64,000 nt of DNA from an uncultured Muribaculaceae bacterium (GCA_947381945.1 CANCXM010000011.1:1-64000), one strand, 5' to 3'. Numbered from the stretch's first letter, positions 9,019 through 20,741 are shown. Numbers and translations: made by a program. Notes: generated from the letters alone by a model not told the origin.

Positions 9019-10946
9019 TTGTTTTCAGTCGCAAGCGACAGATAATTGATATTGTTGCCTCTGCGGCCCTGCATTTCATAGCGGAGCGTATGGCGTCCGG
9101 CGGTAAGGTGCAACGGAAAATAGAATTCCTTGGGTGTATTCTCCGATACGGTGCTGAGGAAGCCGAAATTCTCAGTTACGAGTTTGCCGTCGATATAGAT
9201 AAACGCAGGCACAGGGTCCTTTCCAACATAGTTCGCCACAAGATAGTAGTCACCCGTCTTCGGAACATTGATTTCCCAATCAGCCGTATTGCGCTGTTTG
9301 GTGCGTTCACCGGACAGAACGAGCTGCCCCTTTTCATTAAGCAGGAAAGTGCCGTCGAGTTTGGCTTTGGCCGGTTTCATCCGGGTTGTCTCCTTCAGAT
9401 TGCGGACTTTGAGAGCCTGGCTAATCTCGCGTCCGTTATTGTCTATGGCAGTAAGGACGTAATCAGTAGTCGCGTTGTTGTCAACTGTCATTGACTGACT
9501 GTTCTTGACTTTCTTGCCATTGAGATAGACTTCCGCTGCATTTGACACATTCCATCCAAGTGTCACCTTTCCCTTTCCATAGATTGCAGGTGCATCGGCA
9601 TAGAAATATTCTATCGCACCACGGTTGTCGTCAAGTGGCACCTGATAAAGTTCAATACCGAAACCAGTTCCAAGGTTACGGGTATATTGCTTATCTATCG
9701 GATTGTTCCAATGCTCATGTACGCCGAGACTACCCTCCGAGGCTCCAACATATTTTGTTCCCGAAGGAGGATTTGAAATATTGGCGGCTTCATGGAGGAA
9801 ATTGTCAGCGTAGGCCGTGAGCGGCAGTTCGGAATTTATGAAGTCGAGGACGACCGACTCAATCGCCACTTGATCATTGGACGCAAGGAAACTCGATGTC
9901 CAACCGTTATTGAAAGGCGGATTCTTGAACTTCACGGCCTGACCGTTGTGTTTGGGATTGACATACATCGCATCGACGATATAAACGAGGGTGTTGCCTC
10001 CGAAATATTTATTGGACATAAGATCGACAATACTGTTGTAGGAGCCGTTCTTGCCATTGCGGTGTGCCGACCAATCACGGATTGAGAAATGGAGAGCCGA
10101 ACAATTTTTAAGCGAGCCGAACTGATTCTTGCCCGTACAAGTGATGCCCGTCTGACCTGCACTGTCCTTCCAGTCCTTTGTCGGGGTCGAATGGCGCTTC
10201 ATAAGGGCCATATTTATCATGTAGTCCGCCTCGTAGGCCGCACGCGCAATCGCACCGGCATCCGGATTTGTAATTTCGGCCGAATAAGCAACAGCTCCGG
10301 GGACGAAACCGCCCCAATTCTGATAGACTACATCCGGATATAGCGGTTCGACATAATTGTAGACAGCCGATATGCCTCTGCGCTGAGCATCATAGATAGT
10401 GATGTCTTTCTGAGCAACCCCCATCACATCGACAAGCTGATGAAGAAGTGCATAGACCGACTGTGGCGTGGCATCAATAATATTGGTGCCACCATTGTCA
10501 TTGAGATTAATCTTGATGGCTATCTTTTCACCGGGTCTGTAGCCTGTCTTTCCTTTGCCATGCTTCTCGTTGAACACTTCAAACAATTCATTCCACGCAT
10601 CCTTGATATTGTCCTGATTCGTGAGGTTGATTATCACCCCCTCCATCAGATCGTTTACGCGGGTCTGACTATTGTTGTCCGCATCGGAATACAGACCTGT
10701 CCGTCCGTCCCATGCGGCCGCTTTGGAATCGTAAGCCCATGTGACGCGACCGGGATGAATTCCACGGGCAACCCCCATAGGTGTATTAGGTGCATCAATG
10801 GGAGTGAAGAGACCCATATCGCTCCCCTTGTCATCCTGCATGGCAACTGTCTGGGCATACATTTGTGATGACGGAAGTACCATGACTGTGGACATGAGTC
10901 CGCTGAGCAAGGAGAGGCGGAGACTTTTGAAAAATAGATTTTCCAT
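9015..10946 (-). CDS. Secreted DUF362 protein with C-terminal sugar-binding-like domain
   Basis: A 643-residue exported protein that heads a six-gene operon. Residues 1-31 are a signal peptide. Residues 55-436 match the DUF362 type (ARGIHPGRV at 60-68, GEKIAIKINLN, DYMINMALMK, LGVHEHWNNP, RNLGTG). Residues 446-515 look like an Ig-like domain, and 520-643 like a CBM6/35-type beta-sandwich. DUF362 has no established reaction in such loci. It shares long blocks with the C-terminal third of the neighbouring 1336-residue fusion, so the two are paralogues. A promoter with a -7 box lies 29 bases upstream. Its place among GH28, GH31 and GH36 genes suggests action on a sugar acid, which is inference. 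Confidence 0.8.
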   Translation of the reverse strand: MENLFFKSLRLSLLSGLMSTVMVLPSSQMYAQTVAMQDDKGSDMGLFTPIDAPNTPMGVARGIHPGRVTWAYDSKAAAWDGRTGLYSDADNNSQTRVNDLMEGVIINLTNQDNIKDAWNELFEVFNEKHGKGKTGYRPGEKIAIKINLNDNGGTNIIDATPQSVYALLHQLVDVMGVAQKDITIYDAQRRGISAVYNYVEPLYPDVVYQNWGGFVPGAVAYSAEITNPDAGAIARAAYEADYMINMALMKRHSTPTKDWKDSAGQTGITCTGKNQFGSLKNCSALHFSIRDWSAHRNGKNGSYNSIVDLMSNKYFGGNTLVYIVDAMYVNPKHNGQAVKFKNPPFNNGWTSSFLASNDQVAIESVVLDFINSELPLTAYADNFLHEAANISNPPSGTKYVGASEGSLGVHEHWNNPIDKQYTRNLGTGFGIELYQVPLDDNRGAIEYFYADAPAIYGKGKVTLGWNVSNAAEVYLNGKKVKNSQSMTVDNNATTDYVLTAIDNNGREISQALKVRNLKETTRMKPAKAKLDGTFLLNEKGQLVLSGERTKQRNTADWEINVPKTGDYYLVANYVGKDPVPAFIYIDGKLVTENFGFLSTVSENTPKEFYFPLHLTAGRHTLRYEMQGRRGNNINYLSLATENK

Positions 10947-10974
10947 GTATCGTGATTTAGTTTATTATCTGACG

Positions 10975-11028
10975 CAAAATTATGGAAATCGGCAACTTGG
11001 CATTTTCATTATTATTTCAAAAGCTATA
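10975..11028 (-). promoter_or_regulatory. Promoter A with putative regulator site
   Basis: Minus-strand -7 box TAATTTTG at 10975-10982, of the Bacteroidetes TAnnTTTG type. An upstream element TTCAAAAGCTATA (plus-strand reading) occupies 11016-11028. The same element at the same 42-base offset occurs at 27477-27489, and TTCAAA recurs at that offset at 31085-31090. It should drive the DUF362-to-DUF4861 operon. Confidence 0.6.
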
Positions 11029-11047
11029 AGAAATATATCCTTATACT

Positions 11048-11074
11048 AAAAAAGTCCCGGATAGATTCCGGGAC
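11048..11074 (-). terminator. Rho-independent terminator after the beta-helix/DUF362 fusion gene
   Basis: GTCCCGGA at 11054-11061 pairs perfectly with TCCGGGAC at 11067-11074. On the minus strand six T follow the stem. It ends the eight-gene operon that starts at GH88, so the downstream DUF362 gene needs its own promoter. Confidence 0.85.
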
Positions 11075-11113
11075 CGATTGCTATTATCGTGCAACATGAA
11101 AGTCTCTACAAGG

Positions 11114-14100
11114 TCATGGCTTTTTCACATATATAAGTTCTATACCGGCATCCGTGCCGAGATTTCGGGTGTATTGCTTGTCACGAGGATTATTCCAATG
11201 TTCAAGCACACCAAGACTCTTCAATCCTGTTCCATCCCTTTCCGGATCATAGAAGGTTTTTGAAAGAGGCGAATCAGCAAGAGCAGCCTCGACAAGATAC
11301 ATGTCGCAATAGTCCACATCAGGCATTGTCGGGAACTCCGATGTGAGGAAATCAATGCCTACCGCATCTATGGCCACACCATCCTGAGAAGCGAATAGTG
11401 AACATGGCCAATCACCCTTGAATGGTGTCATCTGCCATTTTCCGGAGGGTGCCCCGTTGACATCCTTCGATCCGTAAAGGCCATCGATGAGGAAAAGCAT
11501 TGTCTTTTCTCCGAGATCCTTGTGGCCCATGAAATCCGTGAATGTCATGAAGCGAGGCCGACCACTACGGTCCTGATTGAAATTGTTGTGCTGGTTCTTG
11601 CGGAAATTACGATCAATATCGGTGACACCATACCAATTTTTAGCGCAAAGCGTCACTCCCTGACCTCCATGACCTTTCAGCAATGCCATGTTTATGAGAT
11701 AATCGGCATCAACAGCACATGTCGCAAGACCTTTTGCAAGTTTACCGTTATCCATCGAATAAGGGATAGCGTCTTTCACATAAGTGGCTTTCGTGCGGCC
11801 CTCTCCCCCTTCATTGTCCATGTAGACTACGTCGGGAAATTCGGCATGACATTTATTGTAAAGTGCGTTGGTCATGAAACGGCTAGCATCGAACAAGGTG
11901 ATACACTCCTGAGGAATCCCACCCTCGTTGACCATACTGCGCAAAAGAGCGAGTACGACATGGGGGGAAGCATTGAGCTGCTCGTTATCCTCATAGACAA
12001 ATGTATTGTTGAGATTGAGTTTCACAGCTATTTTCTCGCCCTTTCTGTAGCCTTTGCCCCCCTTTCCATGCTGCTTGTTGAAGTAGCTGAAAAGTGCGTT
12101 CCAAGCTTTCGCTGCGTTCTTTTCTCCGGTAAGGGTTATAATGGCGTTGTGCACCAGCCAGTCTGCCGCTTCCTGATCGTTGCAGTCATCCTCATACCAT
12201 CTGCCCTCATCCTTATTCCATGTAGCCGCTCCGGGAGCATGGGCCCATGCCACACGTCCGGGATGTATGCCACGGGCTTTACCTATAGGGCTATTACTTC
12301 CCCAGGCCATAATGGCTTTCTTCTCATCACATCTCTCTGTCATGACAGCAACCTTTTCATTGATACCGCGCTCGACAGTGAGATTTTCATGATTGAAATT
12401 GAGGACATCGTCAAGATATACGGCATGACGGGCATCAGGCTTTTCAGCATTGACATGACAGTTTTTGAATATCACACCATCGACATGCCTGAGCCAATAT
12501 CCGAACGCCGGTTGAACCTTGAGGTCACTCACGTTGTAACGCCCGACACCTATCTCCGGAGGACAGGCTGTCGCATCCTCTTCCGAGTGTCCGCCTTTGA
12601 CTGTCAGGTTGACATCGGAAAATGAAATGTCCTTGATGTAACCCGTATGGAGTCCGTCAGGGAGAGTAAATGTCAGACCACCCTCAATATCCTTGCTGTC
12701 AGGGAGCTTGAATCCGGCAATTATGGCCGCCGCTTCGTTTTGCGAACCGTCATAACCTTTCCATCGCTCACCACGGAATGAACTTCCACCGTAGACTTCA
12801 GATACATCTACACCGCTGACAGTCACATTCTCAATCTTTCCGATATTAGAATTTGTGACAAGAAGTTCCTTTCGCTCACTACCATTCTCACGGAAAGTGA
12901 ACATTTCGGCATTCGCGCCCAACACTCGCCCTCGATTGGAAATGGAAATAAAGAAGGGAGAACGTGTGCGTTTCATCACCGAACGTGTGAAGATCGGTCC
13001 GGTCTTACCACTGTTGAGATGGATGTTTCTAACACAACCACCATCATTTGTGGAAATTGAAAATCCGGCCTTATTGGCGCCAAGGACAAATATATTGTCG
13101 ACATACACATCAGTAATGTCATCGGCCGTCTCCGAACCGATCTGAAAAAGATTACAGTTGGTATCACCGATTACATTGCGCACAAGATAATTGCAGGCCG
13201 GACGGGTGTATCCAAGCGAACAATCAGAACCAAGCTTGACAATATCGTCAGAGCTGACTGTTGAATAGATGTTGTGGACATTGACATCATTGCAACTCAT
13301 GAAGTCGTAAATATCACGGGCATTGGACCGGCTATCCTTACCGAAATATGTATCATGCATGTTCAGTCCGTCGCTACCGGTTGCGAGCAGTACGAAATGA
13401 CCGGCTTGATCAATATGCAACATCGTCCCATCGTTATAGTCCCTGCCCTCAGGTGTGATATAATACGGGACATCCTTTTCCTCATCATACCAGAGATCCT
13501 GTCCATTGGCAACGCCACCGATTTCAATGTCTTTGCAGAGTTTGAACACAAACATTTTATCGCAACGGCGTCCACGCTCATTGTTCATCACCCTGTCGGA
13601 AGTGAAAAGATTTCCATTACCGGTGATCCGGCCGGTTCCGATAATCTTAACATTCTCTATTCTTTCTCCAAAGAACATGCAGTTGCGGAAAAATGTATGG
13701 CCGACATCCTGCTTTGTGAGATAGTTCTCGGGGTCGCTATAAGGCTTTATGTCTACAGGGGACAGTCCGTGGCGATAGGCACGGTCGCTGAACCATGTGG
13801 TCTCAGGCTCATCCCCACCCGGAATCGCAGCTATGACAGCCTTGTCACCTACATGGAGCCAGACATTGCTTTTGAGATGCACGGTGCGGACATTGTAAGT
13901 ACCCTCCGGGAAATATATCACACCTCCACCAATCTTATTAGTTTTGGCAATGAGAGCATTGACAGCATCGGTTTCATCAGTGGTGCCGTCACCCTTGACG
14001 CCGTAATCCTTGGCATTAAACTCACCGGTATAATACCATACTGTGTTGGATACACCACGCGTGTTTCCTTTCAACATATTGAGACGGAATGCGTAAAGCC

Positions 14101-15124
14101 TGTCCGAATCAAGTCGTGAGACATTGAGCTGACCGTTGGCATCAGACGACATCATATTGGCAGGCAGTTTTTGCCATGTAGTCCCCTCGTCAGTTGAATA
14201 AAGGACTTCAGTATCAGAATAGTCGCCACTCGGAGTCCATCCGAACGAAACCCACGAATAATCCACCACTCCATCGTAACTGCCCTTGCAACGTGGCAAA
14301 CGACGGAAATCAGTAATCGTATTTACAGCTTTGAGTGTCGCTTGACATTTAGGAGAAACGAGTCTGAGTGGTTCGGATGTCGTATAGTAAGCCTCAAATA
14401 CATAATCCTTAGCCTCCGGCACCACGCAACCCTTTATCGTCAGGGTTATGTCTGAGCCGTTTTCAGGGCGGAAATCAAGTCCGGAAAGATGAATCCGCGT
14501 TCCTTTTGCCCCGAGGTCACTCATGGTGGCCTCCCCTACTTTATCATACGAATAATCGGTGCCATGCCGTCCGACGGACTGTTTTGAAAGGTTACGCAAC
14601 TGCACTTCTCCACGGCCGATGATATTTACCCATACATTATCGGGTGTAACCTTGATCCCTGCAGGAACGATAATGTCGACCTCCGACATTGGTGTACGTT
14701 GCCCCGCATAAAAATCAAGTATGACATTTTGTGAAACACCTTTGGTAATCTTTGAATTGCGCAGGCTCATCTCAGCAGGGAGTGCCTGGCGAGAGATGAC
14801 CACAGGATACTTCTTACCTGACAGGACCACCCTATCCCCTTGCATGAGTTTACCGTTCAGTTTTGTCGCACCTTTTATGTCAATGATCCTTGGGGCCTTC
14901 GCCACTCCGGCCTCGGATAGAGATTTCAGCAGGCCCTCTGCATCTGGAAGAGTGCTTGTCAATCCCATATCCTCGGGTGTATCTACAGTATAAGCGTATG
15001 TCGAACCGTCAAATACCCAAAGGGTATCATTGGCGATATGCCAGGGGCTTCCTGCATCCATCATCAATGAAGATGCCATGAACGCAAGCGCTATTGCAGG
15101 ATATTTCAGAGAATTAAAGTTCAT
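11114..15124 (-). CDS. Beta-helix (GH28-like) protein fused to a DUF362 domain
   Basis: A 1336-residue secreted protein with at least three parts. Residues 1-24 are a signal peptide. Residues about 30-365 are beta-rich, with a fibronectin-type stretch near 270-360. Residues 369-920 form a GH28/pectate-lyase-like parallel beta-helix: [10 protein letters not shown] at 374-383, [13 protein letters not shown] turns and [11 protein letters not shown] at 624-634, where D626/D627 match the GH28 aspartate pair. Residues 945-1336 are a DUF362 domain with ARGIHPGRV at 950-958 and [18 protein letters not shown] near 1307-1324. The closest DUF362 relative is the very next gene. Its first 11 bases overlap the end of the GH95 gene. 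I know of no described enzyme with this fusion; the joint presence suggests a glycosidase plus a second activity on the same glycan. Confidence 0.85.
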   Translation of the reverse strand: MNFNSLKYPAIALAFMASSLMMDAGSPWHIANDTLWVFDGSTYAYTVDTPEDMGLTSTLPDAEGLLKSLSEAGVAKAPRIIDIKGATKLNGKLMQGDRVVLSGKKYPVVISRQALPAEMSLRNSKITKGVSQNVILDFYAGQRTPMSEVDIIVPAGIKVTPDNVWVNIIGRGEVQLRNLSKQSVGRHGTDYSYDKVGEATMSDLGAKGTRIHLSGLDFRPENGSDITLTIKGCVVPEAKDYVFEAYYTTSEPLRLVSPKCQATLKAVNTITDFRRLPRCKGSYDGVVDYSWVSFGWTPSGDYSDTEVLYSTDEGTTWQKLPANMMSSDANGQLNVSRLDSDRLYAFRLNMLKGNTRGVSNTVWYYTGEFNAKDYGVKGDGTTDETDAVNALIAKTNKIGGGVIYFPEGTYNVRTVHLKSNVWLHVGDKAVIAAIPGGDEPETTWFSDRAYRHGLSPVDIKPYSDPENYLTKQDVGHTFFRNCMFFGERIENVKIIGTGRITGNGNLFTSDRVMNNERGRRCDKMFVFKLCKDIEIGGVANGQDLWYDEEKDVPYYITPEGRDYNDGTMLHIDQAGHFVLLATGSDGLNMHDTYFGKDSRSNARDIYDFMSCNDVNVHNIYSTVSSDDIVKLGSDCSLGYTRPACNYLVRNVIGDTNCNLFQIGSETADDITDVYVDNIFVLGANKAGFSISTNDGGCVRNIHLNSGKTGPIFTRSVMKRTRSPFFISISNRGRVLGANAEMFTFRENGSERKELLVTNSNIGKIENVTVSGVDVSEVYGGSSFRGERWKGYDGSQNEAAAIIAGFKLPDSKDIEGGLTFTLPDGLHTGYIKDISFSDVNLTVKGGHSEEDATACPPEIGVGRYNVSDLKVQPAFGYWLRHVDGVIFKNCHVNAEKPDARHAVYLDDVLNFNHENLTVERGINEKVAVMTERCDEKKAIMAWGSNSPIGKARGIHPGRVAWAHAPGAATWNKDEGRWYEDDCNDQEAADWLVHNAIITLTGEKNAAKAWNALFSYFNKQHGKGGKGYRKGEKIAVKLNLNNTFVYEDNEQLNASPHVVLALLRSMVNEGGIPQECITLFDASRFMTNALYNKCHAEFPDVVYMDNEGGEGRTKATYVKDAIPYSMDNGKLAKGLATCAVDADYLINMALLKGHGGQGVTLCAKNWYGVTDIDRNFRKNQHNNFNQDRSGRPRFMTFTDFMGHKDLGEKTMLFLIDGLYGSKDVNGAPSGKWQMTPFKGDWPCSLFASQDGVAIDAVGIDFLTSEFPTMPDVDYCDMYLVEAALADSPLSKTFYDPERDGTGLKSLGVLEHWNNPRDKQYTRNLGTDAGIELIYVKKP

Positions 15125-17678
15125 AGGTTTTTCCTTTTTCCGTTGGCAGGTCTATGACGAAGGTTTCTTTAAGTTTGGACGATGTCGAAGATTCTGAACC
15201 GGAATGCTTCACAAAGGGCGCCGAAGCCGGTACATACATCATCGGATTGGGGTTTTCACCGGTTGCAGGTGTGCCTTTGAGTTCCTTGAAAGAACGCACA
15301 CGACAGTTGCCACCGAGGGTGGAAGTGATTTTGGCACCGGTCAGCTGACCATCCTTCCAGTCGATGTCCACAATAAATCCGCCACGGGCTCTGAGACCTT
15401 TCACAGAACCGCTTCGCCATGCGTCGGGAAGCGCGGGGAGAAGGAATATCTCTCCTCCATGACTTTGCATCAACATTTCAGTAATGCCGGCAGTGGCACC
15501 GAAATTGCCATCAATCTGGAACGGCGGATGAGCATCAAAAAGATTGGCATACGTTCCGCCATGTTTGGTTGAGACCTCAGTCACGTCCACATACTTCAAT
15601 CCGTTCTTAAGCATCCTATAGGCATGGTTGCCATCCTCCAGACGAGCCCAGAAATTGATTTTCCAAGCCATTGACCATCCTGTGCCGCCATCGCCACGGA
15701 TTTCCAGAGTACGGAGACAGGCATCGGCAAGTTCGCGGTCTCGACGCGGGAGAATCTGCTTGCCCGGATGCAGTCCGAACAGATGAGAGGCATGACGATG
15801 TTCCGGATCCTGCTCTTCAAACTCCTCGTTCCATTCAAGCAACTGACCTTTTGAACCCTGATGATACGGATAGAGTTTGGGAAGGGTTGAAGCGACAGCA
15901 TCGCAATATTCCGAATAGCCGAGTATGCGGCTTGTCTGAAGGAAGTTCGAGAAAAGGTCGCGAGCGAGAGCAATATCCATCGTCGAGGCTTTCGATAATT
16001 CACCTTCCACTTTTTCGCCGGAAGCGTCTATGTAATGAAACCTGTTTTCAGGCGAAGTGGATGGATTCGTCACCATATATCCGGATTCATCGTCCTGAAG
16101 CCATTGGAGCAGGAACTCAACCGCACCTTTCATGGTCGGATAGGCCACTTCCTCCAGATACTTCCGGTCACCGGTATAAGCATAATGATCCCACAAATGC
16201 TGACAGAACCACACTCCCGCCATCGGCCAGCATGACCACCGTGGAGCGCCTTTTTTGTCAATCTCAAAACCTCCTGTCGGCGCCGTCTGAGCCCATACGT
16301 CGGAATTATGATGCACACACCACCCTTTTTCCATTCCGTAGTTCACTTTGGCTGTTTCCGCTCCGTTGGCGGCAAGATCCATTACGAAATCCGAAAGCGG
16401 GGCGAAGCACTCCGTGAGATTTGTCATCTCTACAGGCCAATAGTTCATCTCCGTGTTGATATTGACCGTGTAGTTCGACCCCCACGGCGGTTGGATATGC
16501 GGATTCCAGATTCCCTGAAGATTCGAAGGCTTACCTCCCTTGCGAGATGAAGCGATGGTCAGATAACGACCATACTGATAATAAAGCTCGACCAGTCCTA
16601 AATCAGAATCATTGACGGCGAAATTTTTCAGTCGCTCCGGTGTCGGCATGTCTGATAAATCTGACTTACAACTATCATTTAAAAGTGTGAGTTGCACACG
16701 GTCGAAAAGGTTGCGGTAATCTTCCGTATGATTGGCAAGCAACTGTTCGTATGTTTTGCCAAGAGCTGCCGACAAATCCCGATTGACAGCCATAGCAGGG
16801 TCGACTCCCTCAGAGCCGGGAAGCTTGTCAACGCCATTGTAGCTCGTCGCTCCCGCGAGAATCAGGGTTGCAGAATTAGCTCCCGAAACTCTGAGGTCAG
16901 AACCCTCAGAGACAACGTCACCGCCATCAGTTGCCACAGCTACCTTTACCTCGAAATTCATTCCTTCTTTACCGGTCTCGTCGTAAACAATCTGATTTGG
17001 GTCATCGTCACGGTTGGCGACATAGACAGGAGCTTTCCCCTTTAGCGTAAGAGAGCCGTCAGCGTCAGCCTCGACAGTATATCTCAACTGACTTGATAAC
17101 GAAACATCAAAATTAACGGCAGCGCCCTTGTCGGCTTCTACTCTCACCACCATCACCTGATCCGGGTAAGAGATGAAAGAAGTGCGGGTATAGCTTACCC
17201 CATCCACGGTGTAACGGACCGTGGATGTTGCATTGCTGATGTTGAGGTCACGGCAGTAGCAGTCAATCGGCCCTTCATCGTGCATGTTCAGACGCAAATC
17301 GGCAAGAGGAAGATAACGCGCGGTATACGGCCCTTGGCAATTGGCTTTCCAAATAGCTGAGGCTTTCTTGTAATCACCGGCATTCACAGCATCCCGGACA
17401 GCCTTGAGAGATTTCGCAGCCTTGGGATTGTTCCAATTACCAGGCCCTCCGGACCATAATGTTTCCTCGTTCAGCTGATACAGTTCCTCGTAGGGATTTC
17501 CAAATACCATTGCTCCGAGACGACCGTTGCCAAGAGGCAGAGCCTCCTCCCATTTTTCGGCAGGTGATGAATACCAAAGACAATAATCACCGTCGCCACA
17601 CGAGCCGTCATGCGAAGAGCATGATTGTAGAGAAAATGCAGCAGCTATAGCAATTGTAATAGTATTTCTGATATTCAT
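15114..17678 (-). CDS. GH95 alpha-L-fucosidase or alpha-L-galactosidase, lipoprotein
   Basis: An 854-residue inverting glycosidase of family GH95, which removes alpha-1,2-linked L-fucose or L-galactose. The N-terminus has a lipobox with Cys20 (SLQSC), so it should be lipid-anchored. The opening [15 protein letters not shown] is characteristic. The catalytic-site asparagines lie in [10 protein letters not shown] (406-415, N406 and N408), a glutamate in SPENRF (E544) and an aspartate in QIDGNFG (D723), matching the order in the known fucosidases. It sits 3 bases after the GH29 gene and overlaps the beta-helix/DUF362 gene by 11 bases. Two fucosidase families side by side imply a substrate with more than one deoxyhexose linkage. 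Confidence 0.95.
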   Translation of the reverse strand: MNIRNTITIAIAAAFSLQSCSSHDGSCGDGDYCLWYSSPAEKWEEALPLGNGRLGAMVFGNPYEELYQLNEETLWSGGPGNWNNPKAAKSLKAVRDAVNAGDYKKASAIWKANCQGPYTARYLPLADLRLNMHDEGPIDCYCRDLNISNATSTVRYTVDGVSYTRTSFISYPDQVMVVRVEADKGAAVNFDVSLSSQLRYTVEADADGSLTLKGKAPVYVANRDDDPNQIVYDETGKEGMNFEVKVAVATDGGDVVSEGSDLRVSGANSATLILAGATSYNGVDKLPGSEGVDPAMAVNRDLSAALGKTYEQLLANHTEDYRNLFDRVQLTLLNDSCKSDLSDMPTPERLKNFAVNDSDLGLVELYYQYGRYLTIASSRKGGKPSNLQGIWNPHIQPPWGSNYTVNINTEMNYWPVEMTNLTECFAPLSDFVMDLAANGAETAKVNYGMEKGWCVHHNSDVWAQTAPTGGFEIDKKGAPRWSCWPMAGVWFCQHLWDHYAYTGDRKYLEEVAYPTMKGAVEFLLQWLQDDESGYMVTNPSTSPENRFHYIDASGEKVEGELSKASTMDIALARDLFSNFLQTSRILGYSEYCDAVASTLPKLYPYHQGSKGQLLEWNEEFEEQDPEHRHASHLFGLHPGKQILPRRDRELADACLRTLEIRGDGGTGWSMAWKINFWARLEDGNHAYRMLKNGLKYVDVTEVSTKHGGTYANLFDAHPPFQIDGNFGATAGITEMLMQSHGGEIFLLPALPDAWRSGSVKGLRARGGFIVDIDWKDGQLTGAKITSTLGGNCRVRSFKELKGTPATGENPNPMMYVPASAPFVKHSGSESSTSSKLKETFVIDLPTEKGKTYEL

Positions 17679-17681
17679 AGC

Positions 17682-19115
17682 TTATTCTGTATCAAGTATG
17701 CGGAACACTTTTTCCGAATTTGAAATGAGAGTCTGTTTAGGAAGCTTGTTTTTCAGATCGAGACGTATCACAGTGACAGTCTTGTCAGGCATTACCGATG
17801 GGAGAGACAACGTCACGCCATTCTTATCTGAATTGACTTTTAATTTTTCGCCATCGGCCAACATGACAGCTTCTTTCACTCTGAAATTACCGTCAAGACG
17901 CAATTTGCCATTTTCAGGCCAGTCGAACACACAGAGATAGAGTGATGAATTGCGATCGTTGTCCTTTCTTACCACCTCACCCCAACCGGGTGCGAGGCCG
18001 CTGCGTAAAGTCCCGTAAATGGCCTCACCATTCACGCTCAGCCACTTTCCGGTCTCGTTAAGACATTCCACTGCCTGTTCAGGCACATCGCCAAGACCGT
18101 CAGGGCCGATATTCAACAGATAATTGCCACCTCGGGCCGCAATCGTTACGAGGTTGCGTATGATTTCCTTGGATGACTTCCATTTTGTTTCCTTCTTTTT
18201 ATAACCCCATGAATTACCGATATTCATACAGGTTTCCCAATAGATACCTTCGATGTCTTCGGCTTTCGGCACACGCCCCTCCGGTGTCTTGTAGTCTCCG
18301 GGGAAATTAGGACGCTTCAGACGGTCGTTGACTATGATTTGCGGATACTTGCTCAAAAGATTCATCATATCACCTGCCTGCTTGTCGGTGATGCGCTGAG
18401 GTGTATCGAAGAAAATTGCGCCCAAATCATCTCCATAGCGATCAAGAAGTTCCTTCATTTGTGGGAGAGCGACCGAATAGAAATAATCATTGAAGTCACG
18501 CGAATGTTGGATAGCATCCCAGGCACCATCATGCTGCGCGGTATAGTCGTCGATTTCAACAGAATCAGGATTAGCCCATCCCTCACGCATCAGTTTGCGG
18601 GCAGCATTTCCTCCGGGGTTGTTCCAGTCCTGCGACTGGGAGTAATATATGCCAAATTTAATCCCATGTCGCTTACAGGCTTGTGCCACCTCATCGACAA
18701 TATCACGTTTGAAAGGAGTATAGTCGACTATATTGAACCGGCTTGCATCGCTTTTGAACATCGCAAAACCATCATGATGCTTGGTTGTGAACACGATGTA
18801 TCTCGCGCCTGCATTCTTGGCGAGAAGCACCATGCTGTCTGCATTGAAATGAATGGGATTGAAGGTGCTCGCCATAGCACGATATTCGCGCACAGGAATC
18901 TTGCAGCGGTTCATTATCCATTCCGCACCACCCCTATTCTGGGGATAACCGTGGTATTCACCACCATATAATGCGTATGGGCCCCAATGGACAAACATTC
19001 CGAATTTGGCATCGTTCCACCATTTCATTTTCTGCTCCTGACTGTTTTCATCTGCGGCAAATGCCGGATTCAGGAAACATATTATAGAAAGCAAGAGTGT
19101 GATAAATTTCTTCAT
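17682..19115 (-). CDS. Alpha-L-fucosidase, GH29
   Basis: A 477-residue secreted retaining fucosidase with a signal peptide ending near residue 20 (AFA-AD). The barrel begins with KFGMFVHWGPY (37-47) and contains KHHDGF at 112-117. The nucleophile is most likely D237 in AIFFDTP; many GH29 enzymes have WFDG here, so the FFDTP form is a variant. Typical C-terminal features are GGNYLLNIGPDG and a beta-sandwich domain. It is the sixth gene of the GH88-led operon, 32 bases after the beta-helix gene. It likely removes alpha-1,3/1,4/1,6-linked fucose, complementing the GH95 enzyme. Confidence 0.94.
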   Translation of the reverse strand: MKKFITLLLSIICFLNPAFAADENSQEQKMKWWNDAKFGMFVHWGPYALYGGEYHGYPQNRGGAEWIMNRCKIPVREYRAMASTFNPIHFNADSMVLLAKNAGARYIVFTTKHHDGFAMFKSDASRFNIVDYTPFKRDIVDEVAQACKRHGIKFGIYYSQSQDWNNPGGNAARKLMREGWANPDSVEIDDYTAQHDGAWDAIQHSRDFNDYFYSVALPQMKELLDRYGDDLGAIFFDTPQRITDKQAGDMMNLLSKYPQIIVNDRLKRPNFPGDYKTPEGRVPKAEDIEGIYWETCMNIGNSWGYKKKETKWKSSKEIIRNLVTIAARGGNYLLNIGPDGLGDVPEQAVECLNETGKWLSVNGEAIYGTLRSGLAPGWGEVVRKDNDRNSSLYLCVFDWPENGKLRLDGNFRVKEAVMLADGEKLKVNSDKNGVTLSLPSVMPDKTVTVIRLDLKNKLPKQTLISNSEKVFRILDTE

Positions 19116-19147
19116 AAAATATCCTGTTCAGGTTGTATGTATCTGTA

Positions 19148-20716
19148 TCAATTCTTGTTCATGACCGAAAGGTCAGCATTATGTCGTGCCATGAGCTGAG
19201 CCATGTAGAGTGAACGTGGAAACACATTGGTCTCATTATGCCCTTCCCAGACACCATCGGGACGGTCGGGATGCGCACCGGCCACTTTTTTGCCTTTGGT
19301 GCCGATACTGTAGTTTTTTCCGGATGTCCACGGACTTTGGACCACAGCAGTAGCCACATGGCAGTTCCAGAGCACCTGATTGACACCTGCCCAACCGTGT
19401 CCGCTACCCATTTTGCCGCGATCCTGAACATTGAGCTCACCATCGGTCACGATATTGTCATAAAGAGTAGCAACCGCCCAACGGTGATGCGGGCCAATGT
19501 CGGCATAGGTCTGCGAAGCCGTGCAGTTGTAGAACACGTTCGGGCCACACACCTGCGAACCGGTTATATAGTCATGACGACCTTCGGTACACTGACAATT
19601 CATGAATAGATTCAACTGTCCGACATTATTGAAGCCATATCGGTTGCCTCCGGTAATAACCGATTTCGGCTCAAGGTTACGGCAGTTGTTGACTGTCACA
19701 TTCTTGGAATTGCGTTCACAACTCACAGCCGAATATCCGAAATATCTTGCGGTGACATTCTCCACCCAACAATTTTCAGCCTTATCAATACGGATTCCAA
19801 TCCAACCGTGTTTGTTATCCTCATAATTGTCAAATGCCGATTCAAGGTGAAGATTGCAGATGCCCACTTCGGATATGCGACCGTCGAATGTATATTTAAA
19901 GACCTCGCCTCCTCCGTATTTTGCCTCCATCTCCATGACCACAGGATTGTCGATATAGAGTGTATTGCCGTCCACACGGGTTATGGTTCGTTCGAATGCG
20001 AGGTTGTATTCGTGAGGTTGCCATTGACGGGTGCCTTTACGTTCGACAATCTGATCCATTTTGATGTCGTGGATCCACTTCTGCGTACCCGGACGGTAGA
20101 CAACCACCTTATCACCCTTCTTGAATCCGGCTCCGGATGACACGCGGAAAGAATGAGTGCCGACAGGAACAAAATCATCCGTAATTGAAACGCGGGTTCC
20201 TGCAACTTCCTTCCGGCCACCTTCACCTGAAACACTGATGAGTGAATATCGTTCAGGAGTAGTAGCAATCAGTCTTGTCTCGTCCGGATTACTGCCTTCG
20301 CCCATAATCACCACTCCCGATGCCTTGATTTCAAGAGATTTCGATACGGGATAAGTTCCTCGTTTCAAAAGCAGGACTCCCCGATGGCCATTGGCATCAA
20401 GAGGCAGCGACGATACTTTGTCGATAGCTTTCTGGAGATGCAGCCAGTTGTCGCCTTTCACCGCTGAGATTTCCATCGCCACAGGATGCTTCGGGACACT
20501 GACATCACCCTGATGGTAACCGACCCGGCTGAAATCAGGAATTATGTTGCCCTTTTCATCCGGAAAATACTCAAGTTCACCATCTGCATTAATCTTTACA
20601 AGAGATGATGACCACGGTGCCGGCATCTTGGTCTGTGAATTGCCGGCAAATGGCAGGGACAGCAGCGCAAGTCCGAGGAGAGCAGCTATACTTCTGAAAG
20701 AATTTCTGTTGTTCAT
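19148..20716 (-). CDS. Secreted parallel beta-helix protein, pectate lyase-like
   Basis: A 522-residue protein with a signal peptide ending near residue 28. From about residue 100 a right-handed beta-helix is evident from repeated short beta-turn-beta units (VILMGEG-type coils, NCWVENVTARYFG, NVTVNNCRNL, NVFYNCTAS). It carries a conserved-looking IGPHHRWA and GSGHGWAG pair. The family belongs with pectate_lyase_3-type proteins often seen in Bacteroidetes glycan loci. No catalytic set of a named PL family can be assigned by eye. It lies between GH105 and GH29, so a lyase or glycan-trimming role on a polyuronide is likely. Confidence 0.75.
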   Translation of the reverse strand: MNNRNSFRSIAALLGLALLSLPFAGNSQTKMPAPWSSSLVKINADGELEYFPDEKGNIIPDFSRVGYHQGDVSVPKHPVAMEISAVKGDNWLHLQKAIDKVSSLPLDANGHRGVLLLKRGTYPVSKSLEIKASGVVIMGEGSNPDETRLIATTPERYSLISVSGEGGRKEVAGTRVSITDDFVPVGTHSFRVSSGAGFKKGDKVVVYRPGTQKWIHDIKMDQIVERKGTRQWQPHEYNLAFERTITRVDGNTLYIDNPVVMEMEAKYGGGEVFKYTFDGRISEVGICNLHLESAFDNYEDNKHGWIGIRIDKAENCWVENVTARYFGYSAVSCERNSKNVTVNNCRNLEPKSVITGGNRYGFNNVGQLNLFMNCQCTEGRHDYITGSQVCGPNVFYNCTASQTYADIGPHHRWAVATLYDNIVTDGELNVQDRGKMGSGHGWAGVNQVLWNCHVATAVVQSPWTSGKNYSIGTKGKKVAGAHPDRPDGVWEGHNETNVFPRSLYMAQLMARHNADLSVMNKN

Positions 20717-20741
20717 GCGTTTGAGTTAGAGAGATGTTTTA

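Noticed and set aside
11522..12625. 367-codon plus-strand frame opposite the beta-helix/DUF362 gene
   Set aside because: It is antisense to a clear domain gene and has no recognised motif.
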